Part shown: positions 17,720 through 25,609 of the stretch, one piece after another
How the letters are laid out: each line of letters begins with the position of its first letter
Numbering within the stretch: position 1 is the stretch's first letter
From: Roseburia sp.
GTDB lineage: Bacteria; Bacteroidota; Bacteroidia; Bacteroidales; Bacteroidaceae
Assembly (NCBI GenBank): GCA_023665185.1
Contig: JAMPEL010000002.1
Location: 62,001-126,000, forward strand
Direction of reading: 5' to 3'
DNA length: 64,000 nucleotides
Translations under genes and position numbers: made by a program
The notes under the pieces: generated by a model
The model's input: only the letters and a program-made list of their open reading frames with translations
The model's database searches: none
What the model was told of the DNA's origin: nothing

Positions 17720-19272
17720 TTGCTAATGAATCCTTTCTTTGTGATTTTGACGCATACACCTTGATTGTCACCGGTTGTTTCTCCAAAGTCAAGACCTACG
17801 GCTGCTCCGGCACTCCATCCTTTGAGTGTCTTTGAATGGAATTTATATGCAGCCTCAGCCAATATGCTTGTCTGTTCCTTATGTTTTGTGTACGGGATGT
17901 TGTAAGTTCCGAGTCCTTGCCTCCATGTTGCCAGTATCTTGTACTGCCAATATCCGGTCGGCTCTCCGCTTATTCCCAGATGGAAAGCTTTGAATCTGTT
18001 GTCTTTCGTCTGAATTGTTCCGTCAGTATTGTACACAGGCGACAAGTAGAGCGGATTTCCTATAACTTGTCCCCAGTGCTGCCATCCTGGAAATATGGAA
18101 TGATTGTAGTAATTGTCATTTCCTCCGATATGGTCCGGAGTGTTAGGGTTGTGGTCATGATATATCGGACCGCTTTGATATTCAGTGTACAGGTATTCCA
18201 CTACAATATCTCTGATCCATCTGCCTTGTTTGAGATTAAGCTCCGCCCCAAACATAATGTCCTTGAAGTCGTAGAGCAGATATTTGTTCTTCTTCCGTGT
18301 ATTCCAGTCATTGCCATTACCATATCCGTCATAGTCAAGCATAAACATGCTCGAATGGTCTTCAAAGAAATGGTCGGCGTAGACGCTTGCCTTCCATTTG
18401 CTTTTCTCGTAGCTTGCCCGCATCACCCAGCTTCCGAGATGGTTGCCCTCTACATTTGTAAACTGATATTGCTGCTCGTATGGGTCGCCCGAACCGTTTG
18501 GAATGAAAGCGTTCCAAAAGGCTTTCAGGTTGCTTGAGTTTTTTGTGGCTGTTATTGCCCCATCGCCATTTGGCTGGTATGTTGTTCCTCCAAACTGGGT
18601 AGCCATTTCCAATCCGAGTTCCAGTGAGAACGGACTTTTGTCTTTGTTGCCAATGCGCAGATAGCCAGCCTTGCTATGGTAAAACACGTTGTCGGCATAT
18701 CTTGATTTCTTTTGAGTGAACTCATGTTGCCACTTGTCATCTGTCATAGCTCCGTATGCGATGTGTCCTTTCAACTGTACCCAACCTCCTGTCAGTGGTA
18801 TGTTCCAATATTCTGGCAGTTCGATGCGTATCTGTGGAATAGGGCGGGCATTGATACCCAGTGTTTGAGAACCGGAACTGAGGTCATTGTTTTTCAGTTC
18901 CATCATCCGCTCCTTTGCCCCGACGCTCAATAGCCCTTTCTTGTAGCGTAGTTCCGTGTACAATTGTTGTATCACAAAATGTGATGTGTAGTTGGCGGGT
19001 ATCACAAAGTCCGCACCGTATCCTATCTGCCAGTTCCGCAAAGAATCCGCGCTTGCATTCCGGAAAATGCCTCCCCTTATATATCCGGAATTGTTCTCTA
19101 TGGAAGACAAACCATATTTGTTGGCTGTCAGCCAAAAGGGAGCGTGCTCCCCATTACTCATCGTTCCCGCCATTTCAGCTGAGAAAGTCAAATTTTCTCC
19201 AAGGCGGGATATTTGTGCCGGCAAGTTTTCTGCGGACAAAGCCACCAATACCATACAGATCCATTTTCTCAT
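17716..19272 (-). CDS. Wzi-family capsule assembly protein
   Basis: The protein (518 residues from ATG 19272) has a signal peptide (MRKWICMVLVALSAENLPAQ), then the SAEMAGTMSNGEHAPFWLTANKYG opening typical of Bacteroidetes capsule assembly Wzi proteins, and many alternating beta strands with aromatic girdles, consistent with an 18-strand outer-membrane barrel that holds capsule at the surface. The in-frame ATG at 19323 would put 17 charged residues ahead of the signal peptide and was not chosen. It overlaps the downstream lipoprotein gene by 4 bp. Confidence 0.88.
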   Translation of the reverse strand: MRKWICMVLVALSAENLPAQISRLGENLTFSAEMAGTMSNGEHAPFWLTANKYGLSSIENNSGYIRGGIFRNASADSLRNWQIGYGADFVIPANYTSHFVIQQLYTELRYKKGLLSVGAKERMMELKNNDLSSGSQTLGINARPIPQIRIELPEYWNIPLTGGWVQLKGHIAYGAMTDDKWQHEFTQKKSRYADNVFYHSKAGYLRIGNKDKSPFSLELGLEMATQFGGTTYQPNGDGAITATKNSSNLKAFWNAFIPNGSGDPYEQQYQFTNVEGNHLGSWVMRASYEKSKWKASVYADHFFEDHSSMFMLDYDGYGNGNDWNTRKKNKYLLYDFKDIMFGAELNLKQGRWIRDIVVEYLYTEYQSGPIYHDHNPNTPDHIGGNDNYYNHSIFPGWQHWGQVIGNPLYLSPVYNTDGTIQTKDNRFKAFHLGISGEPTGYWQYKILATWRQGLGTYNIPYTKHKEQTSILAEAAYKFHSKTLKGWSAGAAVGLDFGETTGDNQGVCVKITKKGFISK

Positions 19273-19338
19273 ATACCGGATTTGTTTTGTTTGACGACAG
19301 ATAGGGACAAAGCGGGTTTTCATATTGTGGTTATATAA

Positions 19339-19379
19339 GAAGAAACTGCCAAATACTTATATGTGTTGGCAGTTTCTTC
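19339..19379 (-). terminator. Terminator after rny
   Basis: A perfect 14-bp hairpin (19339-19352 with 19366-19379) lies about 35 bp past the rny stop. The flanks are A/T-rich on both sides, and it separates the rny transcript from the Wzi transcript. Confidence 0.65.
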
Positions 19380-19412
19380 CTATTTATAATTAATGTGTGT
19401 TTAGTATGCCTT

Positions 19413-20951
19413 TTATTTTGCGAAGCTTACTGCGCGAGTTTCTCTGATGACAGTGATTTTTACCTGTCCCGGATAAGTCATCTCATCCTGAATCTTCTTG
19501 GCAATTTCATTGCTGAGGCTTTCTGTCTCTTTGTCGCTGATTTTATCTGCACCAACGATTACGCGCAATTCTCGTCCTGCCTGTATTGCGTATGTCTTGG
19601 TCACTCCCGGATAGCTCATTGCAAGTTGCTCAAGGTCATTCAGGCGCTTGATGTATGCCTCGACGATTTCGCGTCTTGCTCCCGGGCGTGCGCCTGATAT
19701 TGCGTCACAAACCTGTACTATTGGCGCAAGCAGGGTGTTCATTTCCATCTCGTCATGGTGTGCTCCGATAGCATTGCATATATCAGCCTTCTCCTTGAAT
19801 TTCTCTGCTATTTTCGCACCATACAATGCGTGTGGAATTTCTGGCTCCTCGTCAGGCACCTTTCCTATATCGTGCAAAAGACCGGCGCGACGGGCTTTCT
19901 TCGGGTTCAATCCAAGTTCCGATGCCATTACCGCACACAGATTCGCAGTCTCTCTGGCATGTTGCAACAGGTTCTGACCATACGAAGAACGATACTTCAT
20001 CTTTCCTATTATACGTATCAACTCTGGATGCATTCCATGTATGCCAAGATCGATAGTGGTGCGCTTGCCGGTTTCGATAATCTCTTCCTCAACCTGTTTC
20101 TTCACTTTTGCCACAACCTCTTCTATACGTGCCGGGTGGATACGTCCGTCAGCCACGAGCTGGTGCAATGCCAAGCGGCATATTTCGCGTCTTACAGGGT
20201 CGAATGCTGAGATGACAATGGCTTCCGGAGTGTCGTCCACAACGATTTCAACTCCTGTGGCTGCCTCAAGAGCACGGATGTTGCGTCCTTCACGACCGAT
20301 TACGCGTCCTTTTATTTCATCCGAATCGATATGGAATACAGTGACAGAGTTTTCAATGGCTGTTTCTGTTGCCACTCTTTGTATGCTCTGTATCACAATT
20401 CTTTTTGCCTCCTTGTTGGCTGTCATTTTTGCGTCATCAACAATCTCGTTGATGTACTGCTGTGCCTGTGTCTTGGCTTCGTCCTTCAAACTCTCCACGA
20501 GTCTTTCCTTTGCCTCCTCTGCCGACAGTCCGCTAAGAGCCTCCAGTTTTTCCAGTTCCTGCTCGTGTATGTGGCTCAGCTCCTCTTTTTTCTTTTCCAC
20601 TTGAGCAATTTGTGTTTCCAGACTCTCTTTCAGGTTTTCGTTCTCCGCCTTTTTGCGTTGCAAGTCCTCATGACGCTGGTTAAGGGAAATCTCACGCTGT
20701 TTGAGCTTGTTTTCTGCCTGTTGCAGTTTCTGGTTGCGTGAGGCGACCTCTTTTTCCAGTTCCGCTTTTTTATTCAGGAATTTTTCCTTTACTTCGAGAA
20801 GCTTGTTCTTCTTGATTGTTTCGGCTTCTGCCTCAGCTTCTTTAATAGACTGGTTATACTTCTGCTTGATTACATATCTGAACAGAGCAAAACCTGCACC
20901 TCCGCCAATCAATAGGCTGACAATGGATGCGATGATGATATAAGCTGCCAT
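19413..20951 (-). CDS. rny: Ribonuclease Y
   Basis: The 512-residue protein has the full RNase Y layout: one N-terminal membrane helix (about 3-25), a long charged coiled coil (about 30-185), a KH RNA-binding domain with [15 protein letters not shown] near 215, and an HD domain ([19 protein letters not shown]) at about 330-430. It is a membrane-anchored endoribonuclease that starts mRNA decay. It lies downstream of zapA on the same strand with a 280-bp RNA-like gap between them. Confidence 0.97.
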   Translation of the reverse strand: MAAYIIIASIVSLLIGGGAGFALFRYVIKQKYNQSIKEAEAEAETIKKNKLLEVKEKFLNKKAELEKEVASRNQKLQQAENKLKQREISLNQRHEDLQRKKAENENLKESLETQIAQVEKKKEELSHIHEQELEKLEALSGLSAEEAKERLVESLKDEAKTQAQQYINEIVDDAKMTANKEAKRIVIQSIQRVATETAIENSVTVFHIDSDEIKGRVIGREGRNIRALEAATGVEIVVDDTPEAIVISAFDPVRREICRLALHQLVADGRIHPARIEEVVAKVKKQVEEEIIETGKRTTIDLGIHGMHPELIRIIGKMKYRSSYGQNLLQHARETANLCAVMASELGLNPKKARRAGLLHDIGKVPDEEPEIPHALYGAKIAEKFKEKADICNAIGAHHDEMEMNTLLAPIVQVCDAISGARPGARREIVEAYIKRLNDLEQLAMSYPGVTKTYAIQAGRELRVIVGADKISDKETESLSNEIAKKIQDEMTYPGQVKITVIRETRAVSFAK

Positions 20952-20980
20952 TTTTGCTTGTTTTTGTGGTTAATGAAAAA

Positions 20981-21027
20981 GCACAATTACAGAGACGCAT
21001 TTGGTTATGCGCGTTCTGAAACTGTGC
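20981..21027 (-). terminator. Hairpin with U-run upstream of rny
   Basis: On the minus strand GCACAGTTTCAGA (21027-21015) pairs with TCTGTAATTGTGC (20993-20981) with two mismatches, with an inner CGCAT/ATGCG stem, and is followed by TTTTT. It could end the zapA or 6S transcript, but it sits only 30 bp ahead of rny, so read-through or an attenuating role must be considered. Confidence 0.5.
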
Positions 21028-21064
21028 AAATGATTGTTCTCGTTTTTTTCGGCATTGTTTATGT

Positions 21065-21200
21065 ATGTGCCGATATGATTAAGGTGTGTATCTTTTCTCT
21101 GTGATGGCAGAGTTTCTGATATGGCAAGTAACTGTATGTAGAATACAGGCAGGAATGGAGAGGGGAGTACACATATATACAAGGCTTGTGTCCGCCTGTT
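21065..21200 (-). ncRNA. ssrS: Candidate 6S RNA
   Basis: The gap between zapA and rny has no reading frame but folds on the minus strand like 6S RNA. The outer stem can form from TGTGTA and TACACA with GCC/GGC outside. A C-rich unpaired 5' bubble strand (ACTCCCCTCTCCATTCC) is followed by an apical CTGTAT/ATACAG hairpin, and a small CTCTG/CAGAG hairpin sits on the 3' bubble strand, as in known 6S RNAs. From memory 6S RNA genes often lie next to zapA. The ends are approximate and I see no -7 box. Confidence 0.42.
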
Positions 21201-21231
21201 TTGTGTGACACAGTCAGTTTTTTTCCTGCGT

Positions 21232-21522
21232 TTATCTTAGAATGTCTTCCATTTCCGCTTCCAGATCCTTGATGGCTTCCATAAAAGGGGCGGAATCTGT
21301 GCGTTTTGATGCCCTTACAGCGTCTACGGCTGTATTAAGCATCGCCATTGCATAATAATATTTGTCATTAGGCAATGTCGGATAAGTGTCTCTAAGTACT
21401 TTGAGGCGGTTTTGTATAAGTGATGACGCATCACGATACACCTTCTCTTCTTCTGTATTCGCAACGGTGAGAGGCAGTTGTATGCCTTCTATTGTGACGT
21501 TTATATTCAGTTTTCTGTCCAT
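21232..21522 (-). CDS. zapA: Cell division protein ZapA
   Basis: The 96-residue protein matches ZapA: a short N-terminal globular part (KLNINVTIEGIQLPLTV....EEEKVYRDAS) and a C-terminal helix for dimerisation. ZapA cross-links FtsZ filaments at the division ring. It follows a small coiled-coil gene by 27 bp on the same strand. Confidence 0.88.
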   Translation of the reverse strand: MDRKLNINVTIEGIQLPLTVANTEEEKVYRDASSLIQNRLKVLRDTYPTLPNDKYYYAMAMLNTAVDAVRASKRTDSAPFMEAIKDLEAEMEDILR

Positions 21523-21549
21523 AATTCTTCTGCCTGCCCTTCTTGTACA

Positions 21550-21861
21550 TTATTCTGTGATAGGTTGTTCTGTACTTAGCAGGGCGATGCATTTGTTCAC
21601 CTCGCGTACGAGCCGTGTGATTCTCTGCTTGGCGTCTTTCATGTCGCCATCGCTGATTTCAATCATTTTGGCCAATTTCAGGTTGGAATAGTCGCTTTTG
21701 CATTTTCCGATTTTTGCCTGTAGTCTCTCTATCTCCAGTTCCTTGCTTTCAAGTTCCGTGTAGAGGTCGTTGTTCTCTTTCTGCAACACTTTATACTGTG
21801 CTATCAGTTGTCGGACATGGGCATCGAAGTTCTTCAGTTTTTGTCTTTCTTCGTCGGTCAT
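21550..21861 (-). CDS. Small coiled-coil protein upstream of zapA
   Basis: The 103-residue protein is helical, with a coiled coil at about 10-60 and a second helix at 68-95. It has no membrane segment. Its place directly before zapA in one transcription unit suggests a division role comparable to ZapB, but I see no diagnostic ZapB sequence, so this is inference from context. Its promoter box is at 21888-21895. Confidence 0.7.
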   Translation of the reverse strand: MTDEERQKLKNFDAHVRQLIAQYKVLQKENNDLYTELESKELEIERLQAKIGKCKSDYSNLKLAKMIEISDGDMKDAKQRITRLVREVNKCIALLSTEQPITE

Positions 21862-21887
21862 GATTCGGTACTATATCCATTTTCATG

Positions 21888-21895
21888 CAAATTTA
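21888..21895 (-). promoter_or_regulatory. -7 box of the coiled-coil/zapA unit
   Basis: On the minus strand this reads TAAATTTG, a TAnnTTTG match 27 bp before the ATG at 21861. Confidence 0.55.
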
Positions 21896-21948
21896 TGTAA
21901 AGCAAACGACTCTACCAATATTTTGCGTTGAAATGTTTGGGTTGTGAC

Positions 21949-22596
21949 TTATTTTTTGACTTTGTTTTCTGCTTTCTTTATATCCTCGTCCGAAGGCTTT
22001 GGCTCTTTCTTTGCAAGGATAATGATGTTGTACACAAACTCAGCCGTCCATGCTTCAGAGAAACCGAGCAGCTGTTGGTAGCGTCTGACTGAGAATACAG
22101 CTTTCCGCACACCGTCGTCTGTCCATACGTCCTTTGTAAAGATGTCGTGTACCGTCTTGTCGGTCATTTGTCTCATGGCTTTCTTTAGGAATCCCGGTAT
22201 TCTGAACTTCCATTTCATGAGGTTGCCCATGAGCATCATCAGCTCCTGTGTATATCCCTGGAACATGTAGAGATAGTTTCTCACATCGTTTTGGGTGCGG
22301 CATCCTTTCTTGATGCTTGTGTCAATTTCTTTGAAGAAGTTGTCGTTGATTCCGTAGATGTCCTTGAGCATTTTGGCGCACACTTTTTTCTCTCCCACAC
22401 CGAGCTTGTTGTTTACGGTGGCTACATGGAGCGAGCGTTTGAACGCTGCCATATCCGGGAGTGCGGCGATGTTGGATATGCCGAGGTTGGATGCCAGTAC
22501 ACTTTGGAAATACACACGTATCAGTGTCATGAAGTCTTCCATGCCACCTACATTCTCTGTTTCCTTTTTCTTGAAGATATTAGATAAGAATCCCAT
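21949..22596 (-). CDS. Conserved hypothetical protein, helical
   Basis: The 215-residue protein begins MGFLSNIFKKKE, a basic amphipathic start like membrane-associated proteins, and is otherwise helical with no cysteine motif or nucleotide-binding site. I do not recognise the family. It has its own -7 box and is followed by the coiled-coil/zapA unit with a separate promoter. Confidence 0.65.
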   Translation of the reverse strand: MGFLSNIFKKKETENVGGMEDFMTLIRVYFQSVLASNLGISNIAALPDMAAFKRSLHVATVNNKLGVGEKKVCAKMLKDIYGINDNFFKEIDTSIKKGCRTQNDVRNYLYMFQGYTQELMMLMGNLMKWKFRIPGFLKKAMRQMTDKTVHDIFTKDVWTDDGVRKAVFSVRRYQQLLGFSEAWTAEFVYNIIILAKKEPKPSDEDIKKAENKVKK

Positions 22597-22627
22597 AAAG
22601 TTCGTTGTTTTGTCTTTTTATTTTCTG

Positions 22628-22635
22628 CAAAGATA
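22628..22635 (-). promoter_or_regulatory. -7 box of the helical hypothetical gene
   Basis: On the minus strand this reads TATCTTTG, a TAnnTTTG match 32 bp before the ATG at 22596. Confidence 0.55.
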
Positions 22636-22695
22636 ATAATTAAGTAATGAATGGAGAATAACTTGGGTCACTTTTCATGCCATGCAAACAAAAAA

Positions 22696-22718
22696 CTGCC
22701 CCGTTTTTTGTGGGGCAG
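22696..22718 (-). terminator. Terminator of the WcaJ-type gene
   Basis: CTGCCCC (22696-22702) and GGGGCAG (22712-22718) form a 7-bp GC hairpin. On the minus strand it is followed by TTTTTTG, 10 bp after the gene end. Confidence 0.8.
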
Positions 22719-22727
22719 CTTGCGTAG

Positions 22728-24149
22728 TTAATATGCGTTCTTCTCTCCTTCAAACATGTTGGTTACGGTCTTTACCATTATTTTCAGGTCGAGGAGGAAT
22801 GTCCAGTTCTCGATATATTCAATGTCCTTGAGCACTCGTCCTTCCATTTGGTCAATGTATTTTGTCTCGCCTCGGAAGCCCGACACCTGTGCCAGTCCTG
22901 TGATTCCCGGTTTTGCCAGATGGCGTACCATGAATCTGTTGATGAGCCGGGAATATTCCTCAGTGTGTTTCAGCATGTGCGGGCGCGGCCCTACGAGCGA
23001 CATGTCGCCTTTCCATACATTGATGAACTGAGGCAACTCATCGATGTTTGTCTTTCTCATGAAGTTTCCGAAAGGATATTTTCTCGGGTCATCCTTTGTT
23101 GCCTGAACCTTGTCCGAATCGGCGTTCACTTTCATGGAGCGGAATTTGATGCAGTTGAAAATCTTGCCGTCCATTCCCGTTCTTTTTTGCTTGAAATATA
23201 TCGGTCCCGGCGATTTGATTTTAATCATGATTGCCACAAACACGAATATGAAAGGGTATATACATATAAGGAACAATGAGGACACGATGAAGTCGAATGC
23301 CCTTTTCATGAATTTGTTGTACGGGTTGGTGAGCGGCTCTTCCCTTCGTGCGATGACCGGTGTGTTGTTGATGAATCTCACAGTCATGTTTCTCTGGAAC
23401 ACGTCTATTGCCGGCACATAATAGAATCTTATCAGATTATTGTCGCAGAATTTGCTGAGCATGTTTATCTGGTCCTGTTCGTTTTTAGGCAGGAACGCAT
23501 ATATCTCATTGGTTTCAGGGTGTTGCCTCAGCCAGCTGTACAGCTCCGCTATCGTGCCTGTCTTATTTGCGTTGAGTTCTTCAAACGTTGAGTTCTCATT
23601 GAAAAAGATTCCTTTGATATTGTAACCGAACATTGGATTCCGGAACAGTTGGTAAAGGTTGTGTATGGACGCTGTGTTTCCTACCAACACGATATGCTTT
23701 ATGTTATTGTTGTTTGAGCGCAGGGATATGAAATAATTCTTTACGCACAACCGCTCGATGAGTAGCAGTACGGCAAATATGGCTATATAAGAGAACAGGA
23801 AACTTCTCGGGTATTCTGTGTTTGGCAGAATGAATGTCAGCCCCAATGAAGTGACAAGCAAAAACAGAATGCTTGTGAACAGCACTCTTTTCACAATGTC
23901 TTCCGTCTTGATGAAACGTTCCTGAGCAACAGGTGGGTATATAGAGAATATTACGAGAAAACTGAATACCAGAATTGTCAGTGTCGATTTCAATGCCATA
24001 CCGGCAACAACTTCCGGATTGACATATTGGCAGACATAATAGAAAATTGTCGCAGATGCAACCAGCAGGCATAAGTCGGTCAGCAATATGCCTAAATATA
24101 AAACTTTATCTTTCCCCATAATAAATTGATATTCTTTGATGTTGTTCAA
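22728..24149 (-). CDS. wcaJ: WcaJ-type undecaprenyl-phosphate glycosylphosphotransferase
   Basis: The 473-residue protein has the full layout: four or five membrane helices in the first 130 residues, a CoA-binding-like Rossmann part (HIVLVGNTASIHNLYQ, about 150-260), a membrane helix near 290, and the C-terminal catalytic domain with KxFNCIKFRSM, the Asp-Glu dyad in NIDELPQF and VGPRPH. It loads hexose-1-phosphate, often glucose, on undecaprenyl phosphate to start exopolysaccharide. It stands alone with its own promoter and terminator, far from wza and wzy, so it probably starts a different polymer from that of the operon at 2399. Confidence 0.93.
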   Translation of the reverse strand: MNNIKEYQFIMGKDKVLYLGILLTDLCLLVASATIFYYVCQYVNPEVVAGMALKSTLTILVFSFLVIFSIYPPVAQERFIKTEDIVKRVLFTSILFLLVTSLGLTFILPNTEYPRSFLFSYIAIFAVLLLIERLCVKNYFISLRSNNNNIKHIVLVGNTASIHNLYQLFRNPMFGYNIKGIFFNENSTFEELNANKTGTIAELYSWLRQHPETNEIYAFLPKNEQDQINMLSKFCDNNLIRFYYVPAIDVFQRNMTVRFINNTPVIARREEPLTNPYNKFMKRAFDFIVSSLFLICIYPFIFVFVAIMIKIKSPGPIYFKQKRTGMDGKIFNCIKFRSMKVNADSDKVQATKDDPRKYPFGNFMRKTNIDELPQFINVWKGDMSLVGPRPHMLKHTEEYSRLINRFMVRHLAKPGITGLAQVSGFRGETKYIDQMEGRVLKDIEYIENWTFLLDLKIMVKTVTNMFEGEKNAY

Positions 24150-24159
24150 TTAAATCTTG

Positions 24160-24167
24160 CAAAGATA
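24160..24167 (-). promoter_or_regulatory. -7 box of the WcaJ-type gene
   Basis: On the minus strand this reads TATCTTTG, a TAnnTTTG match 11 bp before the ATG at 24149. Confidence 0.6.
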
Positions 24168-24530
24168 TGCCTTTTATTTTAATTATTCACTTTGTCAGAC
24201 ATAAAATGTTTCTTTGTGAACGAAAAACTGTGCTTTTGTTTGTCTTTGATACAGCGGATGGGTAGGATGTCCTCTTTTTTACAGTATGCTTTTCGGGTGC
24301 AATGGCAGTGTTTGCCTTCTGTTGTGGCTGTGTTCATACCTTCTTCTGCTTGCTTGATATGGATTGCTTTTCCATTGTGCCGCAAATCGGAGGGTTGTGT
24401 AGTGCGCAAGATGGAAGTGTGCAGGCAAGAGGTGTTTTGACATTATGTCACTTGGAATGGGAGTGCGCATTTTAACATTTTGGGCGGCTGCTGACTTTGA
24501 CTCGGCATTTGATTTTGGATGTTTGGTCGG
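24168..24530. other. Intergenic stretch, nothing recognised
   Basis: No gene is supported between the WcaJ promoter and repeat copy A. The open frames of 60-80 codons on both strands lack any family feature. Confidence 0.4.
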
Positions 24531-25059
24531 TAAGTTGTTGATAATCAGGCGAATGTGTTTTTAGTGAAAAGTGTGCGGTTTTTGACGTAAAACGCATGGT
24601 TTGAGTCAAAATAGGATGTCTTGATAATCAGTAAGTTACGAGAATTTTGTCTTGAAATCGTCTTTTTTCAGGTCCGGAATCCATTTTTGTTTTTCGGGGC
24701 ATGGAAAAGGCGGCTGTCATCTTTTTGAGGAAGTGATTCGGGAAAACACCCGATTTTGGGCCGAAAAACGGGCTTTGAAAATTTTGTGCGCCTTGAAAAT
24801 AAATTTTGTTCACCTTGCGAAAAAAATCAGTGTGCCTTGGAAATAAATTTTCAGCACCTTGAAAATTTGGGCTTTAGTGGGCTTTTGGATGGAAAAGGTG
24901 TGTTTGGAGTTGGATTTTTATATCTATTAGTCGGTCGGATTATTCTGTTTGTCTCCTCTGCTTTCGAGGCTCAAAAACCTCCGTAGAATCGCGTTTTTGC
25001 AACCTCGGCAGAGTCCGGTTCATTTTGAGGCGATTCTACGGAGGTGGAATTTAACATAT
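24531..25059 (-). repeat. Long dispersed non-coding repeat, copy A (inverted)
   Basis: In reverse complement this 529-bp stretch aligns over its whole length with 41374-41879 and 51936-52441. In element order it holds ATATGTTAAAT, a 15-bp stem (25044-25030 with 24992-24978), an A/T-rich block, the AAGGTGCTGAAAAT...AAGGCGCAC module, a GCCCCGAAAAACAAAA block, and two GATTATCAA motifs about 90 bp apart, ending at ACTTA. Frames in it are short and not shared between copies, so it is not a gene remnant that I can recognise. Confidence 0.9.
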
Positions 25060-25093
25060 CAAATTGTCGGGTATTCTGATGTTTTGCTGATGT

Positions 25094-25254
25094 TTTTGAC
25101 AGACTCCTCCGTCACTTCGTGACACCTCCCCCTAATTTAGGGGAGGAGCCTTGTTACCATGCTTGCAGAGTAACTAACATATTGATTGACAAGGTGTACA
25201 GCTCCTTTCCTGTGTTAGGGTGGTGTCATGAAGTGACGGAGAAGTCCGTCAAAA
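25094..25254. mobile_element. MITE-like element with about 37-bp terminal inverted repeats
   Basis: The left end (25094-25130, TTTTGACAGACTCCTCCGTC and on) and the right end (25218-25254) are reverse complements with a few mismatches, and an inner CCTCCCCCTAATTTAGGGGAGG hairpin lies at about 25125-25146. The CTCCGTCACTTCGTGACACC core resembles a small repeat seen across many gut bacteria. No transposase is present, so it would be non-autonomous. No clear target duplication is visible. Confidence 0.7.
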
Positions 25255-25497
25255 TATCTGCAAACATACACTTGCAAAAAGTCAGGTGACCTGCCTGCCC
25301 CCCCCCGCGAACATCCGCCAAGAGTACACCTGCAAAAAGTAAACATCCTGTTGAATATATCTGTAAAACATCACTTGCGTCAAGCCCCAACACAATAACA
25401 AAATAAATCACTTGAAATGCCAAATGAATGAAGAATCTAAAAAGTTGGCATGTCTGAATTTATAAATCCAACTTTTGCTTGCGAAAATTGAAATATA
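25255..25497. other. Intergenic stretch with a C9 run and short repeats
   Basis: No gene is seen. A run of nine C at 25298-25306 and two loosely similar blocks (ACTTGCAAAAAGT near 25270 and ACCTGCAAAAAGT near 25328) are the only features. Confidence 0.4.
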
Positions 25498-25505
25498 TAA
25501 CTTTG
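25498..25505 (+). promoter_or_regulatory. -7 box of the ModF-like ATPase gene
   Basis: TAACTTTG matches TAnnTTTG, with TTTG at 25474-25477 and a 20-bp spacer. Transcription would start near 25512, giving a leader of about 98 nt to the ATG at 25610. Confidence 0.6.
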
Positions 25506-25609
25506 CTCCCGTTTTGGGACGGGACGGAGGAATCTGTGGAGTATTTTGGCATTCATTGTTCTTTCCGCTTTCTTGTTTGAACACTCTACGAATAAACGAC
25601 AAATTGGTT

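Noticed and set aside
25298..25306. C9 run as a phase-variation tract
   Set aside because: It is about 190 bp upstream of the ModF-like promoter and outside any coding frame, so slippage would have no obvious effect.
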